Of a DNA stretch of 40,490 bases, positions 24,851-32,793 are shown one piece after another. The position numbers and the translations under genes were made by a program. The first letter of the stretch is position 1; each line of letters opens with the position of its first letter. The stretch is from Nitrospirota bacterium (lineage in GTDB: Bacteria > Nitrospirota > Nitrospiria > Nitrospirales > Nitrospiraceae). A model generated the notes under the pieces. That model saw only the letters and a program-made list of their open reading frames with translations, had not been told where the DNA came from and did no database searches. The stretch spans positions 1-40,490 of the forward strand of contig JAUSMA010000057.1 in the NCBI GenBank assembly GCA_030645475.1. The letters are read 5' to 3'.

Positions 24851-26226
24851 ATTTCATCGAGCCCCACATGAGCCCTCAGCTTATTATAGTCAAATGATGC
24901 CTGACCCGCGCGCCTGATTCCAGGGTCCTGTCGCTCCATGTCGGCGATCAAGGCCGCAACCTGTTTGCGCCCGGCTTCTGACGTGGCGGCGTGACGAGGC
25001 ATGTGATTGCCCAGCGCCGGACAGTCCCGTTCCGCCCATGCTAAATATAGGGTCTCCAAGAACCCGTTCAGGAGGGCTCGATCTTCTTCCGCCGAAATGA
25101 CCAGCGTCAGAGGCTCCTCAACGGCCAACTCGGACTCCTTGATCTGTCGAGGCGGTGACACATAGGTTTCGCCACGGAAATGCAAAGAAAACCCGAACGT
25201 CGACGCCAACGCATGCTTGATGGTATCCAGACGCTCACGCGAATCGCACTCCACCCACAATTGGGTCGCCGTCAGGATCAACCGTGCGACCACCACGGGT
25301 TGGAGGTGCCCATAGGCCCCTCGTTGCACACAATGCTGGGGGGCCTTCGCCCCTGATGCTCCACTGCCGGAAGAGGCCACCGCTTCCCGCTCGAACCCTT
25401 CAAGCCCTGCGAGCAGCTCACCCATATACCCGTACTCATGATGATCGTACAGCGCCAAGGCATACAGATAGGGCTGCCCCCCTTCTGTGACGTAGTGAAT
25501 ACTTTGCACGGCGTCGACAAGCGCGGCAACCCGCATACGGGCGAAGGTCCACAGCAACACATGCCCATAACGCTTGGCGAATTCCGGCCAATCGCCGAGC
25601 TCGAAGGACCCGGCGGAAATTTCCACCTGCCGCTGATAGTCCCGTGCGGCGTTCAGCAGGCCCTGTCCGTCCTCGCTGGATAACCGGATCGCGGCGCCCG
25701 CAATCACCGCCCGCTCCCATTCCACATCCCCCGGCTCACGAATCAGCCGCGTCAATAGTACTTGTCCCGGCTGTAACCCCTCGCGGAAGGCTCCGTCCGG
25801 CACGCGATAGACCCGCGCATTTCCTAGCGAGCGGAAGACCAGGCGCTGGGCCGGTTCATCGAACGACAGGAATTCGACCAGATCGAGAGCCGAATGTTTC
25901 AGCGGATCCAACCACTCTCGTTCTTCTTGCGGAATATGCTCCGTGATGACGTCGCGCAACTGTTCGATCAACGTCAGTTGTCCGTCCTGCGGATAGAAAT
26001 CGGCGTAGAGGACGAGGTTGGCTAACGTCGTTTCCTGCTGCAGCGGGGACATCAGAGCCCCGACCCCACCCTCAAAATAGGGCTGGAGGGCGAGACGCAA
26101 TGCTATCTGCGACTGAGCAGCGAACCCCGCCTCCAACGAAAGAGATTCCAATCGAGCGAGTAGCGCCTCGAGCGAGGGGGCGAGAGGCACCCAGAAGCCG
26201 GCGGTCGTTTCACTCGCGAGCTTCAT
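24841..26226 (-). CDS. Hypothetical 461-aa protein with C-terminal MbcA/ParS-like segment
   Basis: This is a soluble protein with no signal peptide or membrane segment. Most of it (1-385) is an unfamiliar mixed alpha/beta region containing LDLVEFLSFDEPAQRLVFRS and a DHHEYGYMGELLAGLEGFE stretch. The last 65 residues (PALGNHMPRHAATSEAGRKQ, then VAALIADMERQD) resemble the C-terminal helix pair often annotated MbcA/ParS-type or SEC-C-associated, where 'G.TPREA...GR..V..L...E' is typical. The stop codon lies within the right arm of a repeat element, so the final residues DEIGC may be acquired. Its start overlaps the end of the upstream DUF2934 gene by 17 bases, which implies translational coupling. 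No function is proposed. Confidence 0.8.
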   Translation of the reverse strand: MKLASETTAGFWVPLAPSLEALLARLESLSLEAGFAAQSQIALRLALQPYFEGGVGALMSPLQQETTLANLVLYADFYPQDGQLTLIEQLRDVITEHIPQEEREWLDPLKHSALDLVEFLSFDEPAQRLVFRSLGNARVYRVPDGAFREGLQPGQVLLTRLIREPGDVEWERAVIAGAAIRLSSEDGQGLLNAARDYQRQVEISAGSFELGDWPEFAKRYGHVLLWTFARMRVAALVDAVQSIHYVTEGGQPYLYALALYDHHEYGYMGELLAGLEGFEREAVASSGSGASGAKAPQHCVQRGAYGHLQPVVVARLILTATQLWVECDSRERLDTIKHALASTFGFSLHFRGETYVSPPRQIKESELAVEEPLTLVISAEEDRALLNGFLETLYLAWAERDCPALGNHMPRHAATSEAGRKQVAALIADMERQDPGIRRAGQASFDYNKLRAHVGLDEIGC

Positions 26227-26434
26227 GAATTTCTTCCATCACGATGGTCTTGGCATCAAACCAATCTTCGAGATCGTGTCCGTCTCGATAGCCCCGCTCC
26301 TGCCACAGTTCAAAGGCTTTTCTTGAAATCCGCTCCCACAGGCTATCCGGCAGCTCCATAGATTGTGGCGATGCCGCCAACGCCGAACGCTTCGAAGGTT
26401 TCACTTTTCCAGTTGGTTTAATCGTACCCATCAT
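26210..26434 (-). CDS. DUF2934 family protein
   Basis: This 74-residue protein has a basic, low-complexity start followed by the DUF2934 motif, about residues 33-68: RISRKAFELWQERGYRDGHD, then LEDWF. The family is small, cytoplasmic and of unknown role, and often encoded near stress and Usp genes. AAGGAG lies six to seven bases before ATG 26434; a GTG one codon earlier and an ATG one codon later are alternatives. It overlaps the 461-aa gene by 17 bases and begins 14 bases after the stop of the upstream Usp gene, so the three probably share a transcript. Confidence 0.85.
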   Translation of the reverse strand: MMGTIKPTGKVKPSKRSALAASPQSMELPDSLWERISRKAFELWQERGYRDGHDLEDWFDAKTIVMEEIHEARE

Positions 26435-26448
26435 CACTTACTCCTTGA

Positions 26449-27408
26449 TTACTTGTGCGTTAAGGGAAACATTGCTGCCGGAATCACCCGGCTATAGCCG
26501 GGTCCGAGCTTGAGGCTCCGCACCGTCAGGACAGGGCAGGGCGCTTTTCGCAGGACAGCCTCCGCCACGCTGCCGGAATAGGCATGCGAGATGCCGCGGC
26601 GTCCATGCGTACCCATCACGATCAGGTCGCAGGGCAGATTCTGGGCTGAATCTAAGATTGAATCGGCCTGAACGCCGCCCCGCAGTTGAAATGCGACCGG
26701 AATACCCGTCATCTTGAGCGAAGAGGCCAACTCCTCCAGTCGCTTCGTCCAGGTCTCGCGCACTTGCTCGCGTGTCCTGCTATGGCCGAGGGTAAAATCC
26801 AAGCCATAGGACACCGGCTCCAACACATGCAGCAACATGAGGGAGGCCTTGGCCTGCTGCGCCACCACCGCTGCATATTCCACGGCATCGAGGGAACAAT
26901 CTGAAAAGTCGACCGGCACGAGAATGCGCTCCAGGACGATAGGCTCCGACAGGGCACCCTCCTCCCGTTCAGCGTCTGTCTGATCCGTTCGTACCGTCAG
27001 CACAGGGCAGGGGGCTCCGCGAATGACCCGCTCGGCAGTACTGCCCAACAAGACGTGCGCAAGGCCGGTCTTGCCCTTCGTCCCGACGACAATCAGGTCT
27101 GACTCCTCCGCCTGCGCCGCAGTGACCACCCCTTCACTCGGAATGCCCGTTTCCACCCTGGTCGTGACCGTCATGCCTCGCCGCTCCGCCCGGCCTTTGA
27201 GATCGGCGAGCTTCGCCGACGCCGTTTTGAGCAGATCCGCCAAGTATTGCTGATTGATGGGGTAGTCGGGATTGAGCCCCGGCTGAAACTCCGCGATGCT
27301 GAGCACCGTCAAGCTCGCCTTCCACGAACAGGCAAGGGCACAGGCATAGTCTTCCGCCCGCCTGGCCCACGGTGAAAAATCCGTCGCAAACAAAATTCGC
27401 TTGATCAA
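26449..27408 (-). CDS. Universal stress protein, tandem UspA domains
   Basis: There are 319 residues in two UspA domains (about 1-145 and 155-305). ATP-site signatures are VGTKGKTGLAHVLLGSTAERV in domain 1 and MGTHGRRGISHAYSGSVAEAV in domain 2. The start is TTG at 27408: no ATG is suitable, GGGAGG lies about six bases upstream, and the N-terminus MIKRILFATDFS is exactly the family start. It precedes the DUF2934 gene by 14 bases. The C-terminus carries a 20-residue extension past the second domain. It is a cytoplasmic stress-response protein; no partner is identifiable. Confidence 0.93.
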   Translation of the reverse strand: MIKRILFATDFSPWARRAEDYACALACSWKASLTVLSIAEFQPGLNPDYPINQQYLADLLKTASAKLADLKGRAERRGMTVTTRVETGIPSEGVVTAAQAEESDLIVVGTKGKTGLAHVLLGSTAERVIRGAPCPVLTVRTDQTDAEREEGALSEPIVLERILVPVDFSDCSLDAVEYAAVVAQQAKASLMLLHVLEPVSYGLDFTLGHSRTREQVRETWTKRLEELASSLKMTGIPVAFQLRGGVQADSILDSAQNLPCDLIVMGTHGRRGISHAYSGSVAEAVLRKAPCPVLTVRSLKLGPGYSRVIPAAMFPLTHK

Positions 27409-27423
27409 GGATGCCCTCCCATA

Positions 27424-27578
27424 TCTCGTCGTTCGTGAAGCGTCGTTCGTCTCTCGTCCCTGAAAAGAGCATATGGCCTATAGCCAATAGCGTATGGTTC
27501 GGAATGAAGAGGGGGAGAATCTTTGCTGCCAGCTATACGCCATACGCTCTTCTCTCTACGAGAAACGCTTCACGTTTT
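27424..27578. repeat. Heptad-built palindrome between cupredoxin and usp genes
   Basis: The left half is ctcgtcgttcgtgaagcgtc, then agagcatatggcctatagc. It is mirrored by agctatacgccatacgctct and acgagaaacgcttcacg. The spacer is therefore one long imperfect inverted repeat made of short units of the GTGAAGC and GCATATG/GCCTATA type. Confidence 0.6.
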
Positions 27579-28004
27579 CTAGACCGCCTCCACACTGAGC
27601 AACAACAACTCACCCTTCATATTCGGATGGATCGAACAGCGGAATTCATGTCGGCCAGGCCTCGACATATTGAACCGAATGGACACATCCCGCTTAGGAT
27701 CAAGAAACACTCCGCTCAGACCCCGTCCGTAGACGGTCACCCCGTCTTTCTCGATCTGAGTGGGAATGCCTTCAAACATGGTCGAGCCAAAGTCATGCCG
27801 TTCGGCATCCTCGTTCTTCACCTTGATCACGGCAGGGAATCCGAGGCGAAGCGACCCCTGCTTGGTCACAAATTTAAAGTCTTTGATCGTGACCTCAACG
27901 ACTTGTTCGGACTGCGAAAAGACCGGCGCTGCCGCCTCCCACCAAAACCCACATGTGACCGCCAGCACCAGAGCCCATCCCCACTGCACCTTCTCACTGT
28001 TCAT
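27579..28004 (-). CDS. Secreted cupredoxin-domain protein (type 1 copper site)
   Basis: The 141 residues begin with a signal peptide (MNSEKVQWGW, hydrophobic core, cleavage near residue 30), so it is periplasmic or extracytoplasmic. The rest is one cupredoxin beta-barrel. Predicted type 1 copper ligands are His70 (ERHDF), Cys123, His126 and Met129 in FRCSIHPNMKG, with the spacing of plastocyanin-like sites. Strand IKVKNEDAERHDF matches the N-side ligand strand. It could carry electrons in a copper-rich respiratory chain. GGGAGGG lies four bases before the ATG. It sits between two Usp genes, separated by repeat-filled spacers. Confidence 0.9.
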   Translation of the reverse strand: MNSEKVQWGWALVLAVTCGFWWEAAAPVFSQSEQVVEVTIKDFKFVTKQGSLRLGFPAVIKVKNEDAERHDFGSTMFEGIPTQIEKDGVTVYGRGLSGVFLDPKRDVSIRFNMSRPGRHEFRCSIHPNMKGELLLLSVEAV

Positions 28005-28021
28005 GTATCCCTCCCTTTGGC

Positions 28022-28125
28022 AAAATGCTCAAAAAGCCCACCACTGGCGTACTCAAAACCCGTGAAGCGTATCTCGTGAAGCGTCAGTCGTTTCCGGATT
28101 CGGACGTTTCACGAACGACGAGATT
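28022..28125. repeat. Partial inverted-repeat arm plus heptad units
   Basis: 28022-28050 (aaaatgctcaaaaagcccac) matches the left arm of the ~122-bp element. Then 28060-28125 has GTGAAGC units and the reverse-complement gtttcacgaac. It extends into the 3' end of the downstream Usp gene. Confidence 0.45.
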
Positions 28126-28594
28126 TAGGTGGCAGCGGAACCGTCAACACCGGGCAACCCGCTGTCCTCACCACCTTTTCCGCCGTACTGCCGAAAAAAA
28201 TCTTGTCCACGCTACCCGAGCGCCCCCCATAGCTCCCCATGACGACCAAATCCACTTTTTCCGTTCGGGCCATCTTCGCGATCTCCGTAAACGGCGCACC
28301 CTCTAAGACCACTCGCGTCACCGCCACACCCTCAGCCGATTCTGACTCAAGCAACCGCCGCACGTTGAGCCGGGCATGATGACGCAACCGCCGCTTCTGG
28401 CCCTGTGCATCTGAAGGCACCGCCAACAGCCCCAGCTGGTTGAACGTCGCCAGGGCATTCGTATCGATGACATGCAGCAGCAACAGCTTGGATTGAAACG
28501 TCCGGGCCATGGTCAACGCGACGCGGAAGGCTTCTTCCGAACAAGTAGAAAAATCTACCGGCACCAATATCTTCGTAAACAGCGACTCAGCCAT
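28109..28594 (-). CDS. Universal stress protein, single UspA domain
   Basis: The 161 residues start MAESLFTKILVPVDFSTCSE and end with the ATP-binding signature VMGSYGGRSGSVDKIFFGSTAEKV. Strand-helix order is that of one UspA domain, with an insertion-rich helix (about 60-95, KRRLRHHARLNVRRLLES). GGAGG lies four bases before ATG 28594; a Met eight codons further upstream lacks such a site. It is the first gene in this minus-strand stretch. The upstream region (28619-28735) contains a heptad hairpin and probably the promoter. Confidence 0.92.
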   Translation of the reverse strand: MAESLFTKILVPVDFSTCSEEAFRVALTMARTFQSKLLLLHVIDTNALATFNQLGLLAVPSDAQGQKRRLRHHARLNVRRLLESESAEGVAVTRVVLEGAPFTEIAKMARTEKVDLVVMGSYGGRSGSVDKIFFGSTAEKVVRTAGCPVLTVPLPPKSRRS

Positions 28595-28650
28595 ATCACC
28601 TCCACAAAATTGACTCATTCCCTAATATCGCAAGGCTGGTGCCACTGATA

Positions 28651-28734
28651 TAGGCTGAAGGCTGAAGGCTGATAGCTGCGTAGAAACAACAGCTTTCTTT
28701 ATCTTGTCAGGCCATCAGCCATACGCCATCGGCT
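28651..28734. repeat. Heptad hairpin upstream of usp
   Basis: taggctgaaggctgaaggct (three GGCTGAA/T units) at 28651 is mirrored by caggccatcagccatacgcc at 28708. This is the same unit family as the repeat inside fdsA. Confidence 0.65.
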
Positions 28735-28969
28735 CTTGGCATATTACGCGGGGGTGTCTTGCTACAGAGTGAAGAGTCACACTGTGGCGGAAGGCAACAG
28801 AAGCCGTGAAACGTGGACCGTTAGCCCTGAGAGGCAAGAAGACAAACGACGCCAACCGCCTCTCGCTCCTCATGATACAGCTCACCCCCTCACGGCCTGT
28901 ACCCCTTCTCCAGGGGAGGCATCGGACTTGCTGACATTGGTTGCTCAGAAACAGTTGGAGATCACGAGC
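28735..28969. other. Gene-poor stretch before the small membrane peptide
   Basis: An open frame runs through here on the plus strand but its translation is low-complexity and unlike a protein. It contains a further heptad-like run (aagccgtgaaacgtggaccg). I see no convincing gene or promoter. Confidence 0.4.
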
Positions 28970-29065
28970 ATGACAAGAACAAAGTGGTGGTTCGTGGGAG
29001 CGGTGCTCCTCGGGCTTGCGGTCGCAGTCTATTTTCTATTTTTCTGCCCCACGGAATGCCAGTGA
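28970..29065 (+). CDS. Small single-pass membrane protein (31 aa)
   Basis: The frame MTRTKWW...FFCPTECQ encodes a basic N-terminus, one hydrophobic helix (about residues 6-25) and two Cys near the C-terminus. GGAG lies nine bases before ATG 28970, and the next gene on the same strand starts 73 bases later. Such peptides are easily missed. The composition of a textbook membrane anchor plus a plausible ribosome site supports it, but there is no family match that I can name. Confidence 0.45.
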   Translation: MTRTKWWFVGAVLLGLAVAVYFLFFCPTECQ

Positions 29066-29138
29066 GCGTCGAATAACCTTGATCGCCATCGAACCGACGG
29101 TGTGGCCATGACCGGTTTGGAAGACGTGATGGACGGCA

Positions 29139-29819
29139 ATGAATGAAGAAACTATCAGGATTACGCGAGGGCCCCTTTCTCTTGAAGGAGTCCTCGGTCT
29201 TCCAACCAAAGCAATCGGAATAGTGGTCTTCGCCCACGGAAGCGGCAGCGGACGATTCAGTCCGCGCAACAACGTCGTCGCCCGTTATCTCCAGCGAGGA
29301 CAGGTGGCCACATTGCTGCTGGACCTCCTGACCCCGGATGAAGCCGATGACCGCCGCAAGGTCTTCGACATCGATCTGTTGGCAGATCGAGTGCTGTTTG
29401 CAAAGGGCTGGCTCGAACAAGACGATCGGACGAAGCGCCTGGGCATCGGCTACTTCGGCGCCAGTACCGGCGCTGGCGCAGCCCTGCAGGCGGCAGCCCG
29501 CGATCCCTCATCGATTGTGGCGGTCGTGTCACGGGGTGGCAGACCGGATCTGGCAGAACCCTATCTCCCGTCAGTCACCGCGCCGACGTTATTGATTGTC
29601 GGGGGAGACGACGAGCCGGTCATCGAGATGAATCGAACGGCCTACCGCCTTCTCGCTTGCCCTAAACGTTTGGTGATCGTACCAGGCGCCTCACATCTCT
29701 TCGAAGAACCCGGCACACTTGAACAGGTCGCAGAGCAGGCACTCGCCTGGTTTCAGCGCTACTTTCATGCTGCCCCGCATGAGGGCGGCGTGACGACAAC
29801 AAAGGAGTCGCACCGATGA
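29139..29819 (+). CDS. Alpha/beta hydrolase (dienelactone-hydrolase-like)
   Basis: This 226-residue cytoplasmic alpha/beta hydrolase has FAHGSGSGRFSPRN forming the oxyanion region. GYFGASTGAGAAL holds the nucleophile Ser in G-x-S-x-G. GGDDEPV carries the probable catalytic Asp and GASHLFEEPG the His. The order Ser-Asp-His and the short length match the family often annotated 'dienelactone hydrolase family' or 'phosphoribosyl transferase-associated hydrolase'. The substrate is unknown. The last four bases overlap the next gene (ATGA), so it is translationally coupled to a Usp protein, a common pairing. Confidence 0.88.
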   Translation: MNEETIRITRGPLSLEGVLGLPTKAIGIVVFAHGSGSGRFSPRNNVVARYLQRGQVATLLLDLLTPDEADDRRKVFDIDLLADRVLFAKGWLEQDDRTKRLGIGYFGASTGAGAALQAAARDPSSIVAVVSRGGRPDLAEPYLPSVTAPTLLIVGGDDEPVIEMNRTAYRLLACPKRLVIVPGASHLFEEPGTLEQVAEQALAWFQRYFHAAPHEGGVTTTKESHR

Positions 29820-30679
29820 AAACGTTGCTTGCGGTCGATGGATCGGATAATGCCTATGAGGCCGTTCACGCCATGAAATACCTGGCCCGGGCAGAGGAAC
29901 TGACCCTGCTTCATGCCCTGGACGTCCCGAGACCAGCCTATCCCATGATGGTGCCTGAGGTGGCGGAGGAACTCTATCGGTCTCTCGAACAGAGCATGAG
30001 GGAAGACGGCGAGCGGCTGCTGGACCGGGTTCAGTCCCTCCTCCCCATGCACGCAGGCCCTTCGACAAAACAGCTTCGAATCGGGTCTCCCGCAGAAGTG
30101 ATTGTGGCGACGGCGGAGGAACAAAAGGCCGATCTCATCGTGATGGGAGCACGGGGCCTTGGTCCCATCAAGGAGCGGCTGCTTGGCAGTGTGTCCCACC
30201 GCATCCTCACCCTAGCCCCCTGCGCCACGCTGATCGTGAACGGTCCGGTCAAAGCCATGAAAAATATCCTACTGCCGCTCCAGGGGCTCTCAGACGCGGA
30301 GGCCGCGATTCGTTTTCTACAGTTGAAACCGTTCCACGATCCGGTTGAGATCACGCTACTGACCGTCTTGCCTTCGACACAACCGCCCTGGCCGGTTGAA
30401 GCCGCCGCCGCCGAGAAACTGGAGAAGCAAGCCTTGCAGAGCGCGCGCGGCTACATCGACAGCGTCACAGAACGTCTCCGCGCCTTAGGTTATCAGGCGC
30501 AGGGAACAGCCGTACTTGGAACTCCCTCTGCCATGATCTTGCAGGAAGCCACCACACTTCGCTCTGATCTGATTCTGATGGGCACCAGTGGCAGGCAGGG
30601 AATCACTCGCTTCGTGCTCGGCAGTGTATCCCATGCTCTGTTGCACAAGATGCCGTGCCCGGTGCTGGCGTTCCACTGA
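29816..30679 (+). CDS. Universal stress protein, tandem UspA domains
   Basis: There are 287 residues in two UspA domains. The first ends MGARGLGPIKERLLGSVSHRI (about residues 108-128), the second MGTSGRQGITRFVLGSVSHALL. Both keep the ATP-binding G-x2-G-x9-G-S pattern. It starts MKTLLAVDGSDNAYEAV; AAAGGAG lies eight bases upstream. The ATG overlaps the stop of the hydrolase gene. It is the fourth Usp protein in this window and one of three with two domains. An inverted-repeat element begins 13 bases after its stop. Confidence 0.93.
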   Translation: MKTLLAVDGSDNAYEAVHAMKYLARAEELTLLHALDVPRPAYPMMVPEVAEELYRSLEQSMREDGERLLDRVQSLLPMHAGPSTKQLRIGSPAEVIVATAEEQKADLIVMGARGLGPIKERLLGSVSHRILTLAPCATLIVNGPVKAMKNILLPLQGLSDAEAAIRFLQLKPFHDPVEITLLTVLPSTQPPWPVEAAAAEKLEKQALQSARGYIDSVTERLRALGYQAQGTAVLGTPSAMILQEATTLRSDLILMGTSGRQGITRFVLGSVSHALLHKMPCPVLAFH

Positions 30680-30691
30680 GCACCAGCTGTC

Positions 30692-30814
30692 GGATGCTGA
30701 AAAATGCCGCCAGCTTCGTTCTCACCTTGAACGCATCCTCAACGTACCCCTGAGGGTACGCCTCCGGTCCGTTCGTCGGCTGCGGCCTTGCTGGACAGCC
30801 TTTTTGAGCATCCT
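30692..30814. repeat. ~122-bp inverted-repeat element, copy 3
   Basis: The arms are ggatgctgaaaaatgccgcc and gacagcctttttgagcatcc, and the centre cgtacccctgagggtacg is itself a perfect small hairpin. Its right end abuts the decayed APS-kinase fragment at 30814. Confidence 0.8.
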
Positions 30815-30900
30815 CTAGAGAAATTTTTCTTCGACTAGATTCAAGGTCTGGCAGGCTGCATCGCTGAAGGTTGCGGGGTTATGCTGATCCGCATAAGATG
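30815..30900 (-). pseudogene. Remnant of the 3' end of an APS-kinase-like gene
   Basis: Read on the minus strand, this stretch encodes SDAACQTLNLVEEKFL followed by TAG. The intact kinase gene at 32893 ends SDAARQILGLVKEKFL followed by TAG. Upstream, the match continues (CGGATC and ACC/AGC blocks) but with a one-base deletion that breaks the frame. About 65-85 bases are recognisable. It therefore forms an imperfect direct repeat with 32893-32970, bracketing the inserted cassettes. It is not a functional gene. Confidence 0.8.
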
Positions 30901-30922
30901 CCGTAATAACACGAGGGACAGG

Positions 30923-31042
30923 CAGCGCCCCATTGAATGTAATGGGGCTGACAGATCTTCGACAAAAAATCCCACGACCTGTTATACGGACAGAAAAATA
31001 GAGCCCCGAATCGTATACGGATCAGCCTAGTTGTAGTTAGCT
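30923..31042 (+). repeat. Direct repeat A (cassette leader), ends in GTTAG core
   Basis: About 120 bases with clear similarity to 31773-31890: shared blocks cagcgc, attgaatg, ttcgacaa, aaatcc, ttcggacagaaaa/tacggacagaaaa and a final GTTAG. Both copies end 16-17 bases before the ATG of a plus-strand gene. They may be recombination-site derivatives or a copied leader. Confidence 0.7.
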
Positions 31043-31058
31043 GCACGAAGACGACATC

Positions 31059-31634
31059 ATGCCCTACTTCATTATTGAAAAGACTCCGGTGTTCATTTCG
31101 TCGGCGCGACATCGAGCCCTTGAAGAGGAAGTGGGGAAGGACAAAAGTGCAACGTGGAGAATCGGAAGTCACATTGCTGGCAATAAGGCGGGCGAAGAAA
31201 AATCTGCCTTGATATACCAAGCTCTCCTGCAAAAGTCAGTGCACGATCCTGATAGATTCAGGGCAGAATGGGTCCATTTCGATTTATGTGGAGAGGAAGC
31301 GGTCGCCAACGTCTGGGACGTACTCTACGATTATTGTCATTTTAGAGGCTACGCGTTTTTATCCGACATTCGCGACTCAGTAGAAAAAATCGTCGCGAGC
31401 TACGAGGGTGAAAGCTTTGCGCATCCAATGGGCAGGATTTTCACGCTGAATCATTTCGTTAAGCCCGCTAAATGGTGGTGGAAGTTCACCCACCGGATGG
31501 CGGGTCGCAAGGTAAGCGTTCACATTAACAGTCACAAAGTAGTCCGCATCGTTGGAGATTTAGCTCAGTTTGAAATATACGGCGAAGGGTTTGTACTACT
31601 CTGCGGTGAACACCTGGACGTCAGATTGTTTTGA
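31059..31634 (+). CDS. Cassette-borne protein of unknown function
   Basis: This 191-residue protein has no membrane segment or signal peptide. Features are an N-terminal MPYFIIEKTPVFISS strand pair and a central acidic helix region (WVHFDLCGEEAVANVWDVLYDYC). A KPAKWWWKFTHRM aromatic/basic patch and a C-terminal beta-rich segment follow. I do not recognise it. Third codon positions are clearly more A/T-rich than in flanking genes, which suggests acquisition. It starts 17 bases after a GTTAG core and is followed 37 bases later by an attC-like site, the layout of an integron gene cassette. Its function, possibly defence or stress as for many cassettes, is unknown. Confidence 0.7.
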   Translation: MPYFIIEKTPVFISSARHRALEEEVGKDKSATWRIGSHIAGNKAGEEKSALIYQALLQKSVHDPDRFRAEWVHFDLCGEEAVANVWDVLYDYCHFRGYAFLSDIRDSVEKIVASYEGESFAHPMGRIFTLNHFVKPAKWWWKFTHRMAGRKVSVHINSHKVVRIVGDLAQFEIYGEGFVLLCGEHLDVRLF

Positions 31635-31670
31635 TTGGAGACAGAAGCAGAAGTGGTGGCCCGGCCCGGC

Positions 31671-31735
31671 GGCTAACAAACGGCTGGAGCAGACCGCTGA
31701 GAAGTGCGGCCGCTCAGCCGCAGGCCATTGAGTGG
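31671..31735 (+). other. Degenerate attC-like recombination site
   Basis: GGCTAAC at 31671 (expected RYYYAAC) is followed by the arms cggctggagcagaccgc and gcggccgctcagccg. These pair with an unpaired extra base in one arm, the hallmark of attC sites. The downstream core is decayed (ccattga instead of GTTRRRY), although a perfect GTTAGGC occurs at 31884. Confidence 0.6.
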
Positions 31736-31772
31736 GCGTCGGAGAAATATGGGGCCTGACCCCTTAAATTCA

Positions 31773-31890
31773 CAGCGCACTATTGAATGGACCGGGACAC
31801 CAGACCTTCGACAAGAAATCCTACGGTGTGCTATTCGGACAGAAAATCAGACCCCCGCATCTTTGCAGGTCAGTCTAAATATTGTTAGGC
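31773..31890 (+). repeat. Direct repeat B (cassette leader), ends in GTTAGGC
   Basis: Partner of repeat A about 850 bases upstream. It ends in the perfect core GTTAGGC (31884-31890), 17 bases before the HNH-like gene. A ggggcctgacccc palindrome lies just upstream at 31751. Confidence 0.7.
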
Positions 31891-31907
31891 CGTACAGGCC
31901 CTGAACC

Positions 31908-32768
31908 ATGCCCACGACAAACGCAGTTCCGCCACTTCACGGTTACTTGCCGAATCAGACGGCGTACACCTACAAACCTGTCGGTTACTGCATCTATTGC
32001 GGATCAACGGGCCAACTGTCAGACGAGCACATCATCCCTCTCGGGCTTGGTGGTCGTTTAGTGCTACCGCAGTCAAGCTGTTCTACTTGTAGCACCAAAA
32101 CCAGCAAGCTTGAGCGTACTTGCCTGCGCACGATGTATGGCCCACTCCGGATGCTCTACGGCCTCCCAACTCGCCGAAAGAACAGCCGACCCGAAACACT
32201 TCAATTGAAGATCAAGCGGACGGAAGCATCCGTGTGGGAGTACGTTCCAGTCGCCCAGGAACGGTACCCCTTTTTGATCACCTTCCCCTACTTTGAAGCG
32301 CCCGGCGCACTAACCGTTATTGAGGAATCCGCGGCGGCAGGCCCGGCAACCCGGCGTCTGTGGATTCGGGGTGCGTCACCCAATTACGACTTCCATGAAT
32401 TACTGCGGTCATTAGCGGAAGAACTCGGAGTTCACTCGCTCATGCCGGAATCCAAGGCTGAAGTCTCGGCGTTCTGCAGTCTCCTGGCCAAGATCGCACT
32501 TTCATACATAGTCGCAGAACAGGGTGTCGCGGCCCAACGATCAAGGCTCGCAAGCATGGCAGTGGGAGAAGACATGCAAAACTGTCTGCATTACATCGGA
32601 AGCGTTGAAAAGGATGAACCACCGTCCGATTCCCTCCACGAGCTATCGCTCGGCCACGACGCTCGCACTGGCTCCACACTTGTCCGGCTTCGCCTGCTTG
32701 CGAAGTTGGGAACACCGACCTACTTCGTTGTTCTTCCGCCGCAAGCACCTAGAGACATGTCCAAATGA
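31908..32768 (+). CDS. HNH-endonuclease-like zinc protein, cassette-borne
   Basis: The 286 residues include an N-terminal zinc/HNH-like module: CIYCGSTGQLSDEHIIPLGL (about 28-47), then a second Cys pair CSTCS (about 60-64). CxxC, DEH and CxxC fit HNH or HNH_5-type nucleases, with His in DEHI the likely metal or catalytic residue. The usual Asn-His end is not obvious, so catalytic activity is uncertain. The C-terminal 200 residues are unrecognised (SLAEELGVHSLMPESKAEVS segment). It starts 17 bases after a GTTAGGC core and ends 25 bases before an attC-like site, so it looks like an integron cassette gene. A nuclease role in DNA defence or mobility is inference. Confidence 0.75.
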   Translation: MPTTNAVPPLHGYLPNQTAYTYKPVGYCIYCGSTGQLSDEHIIPLGLGGRLVLPQSSCSTCSTKTSKLERTCLRTMYGPLRMLYGLPTRRKNSRPETLQLKIKRTEASVWEYVPVAQERYPFLITFPYFEAPGALTVIEESAAAGPATRRLWIRGASPNYDFHELLRSLAEELGVHSLMPESKAEVSAFCSLLAKIALSYIVAEQGVAAQRSRLASMAVGEDMQNCLHYIGSVEKDEPPSDSLHELSLGHDARTGSTLVRLRLLAKLGTPTYFVVLPPQAPRDMSK

Positions 32769-32793
32769 ATACACCCTCTCGTTCTAAAGCGCG

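Noticed and set aside
28736-28969. Longer version (109 codons) of the small membrane peptide gene
   Set aside because: The upstream part is proline/arginine-rich translation of repeat-like DNA; the ribosome-binding site favours the start at 28970.
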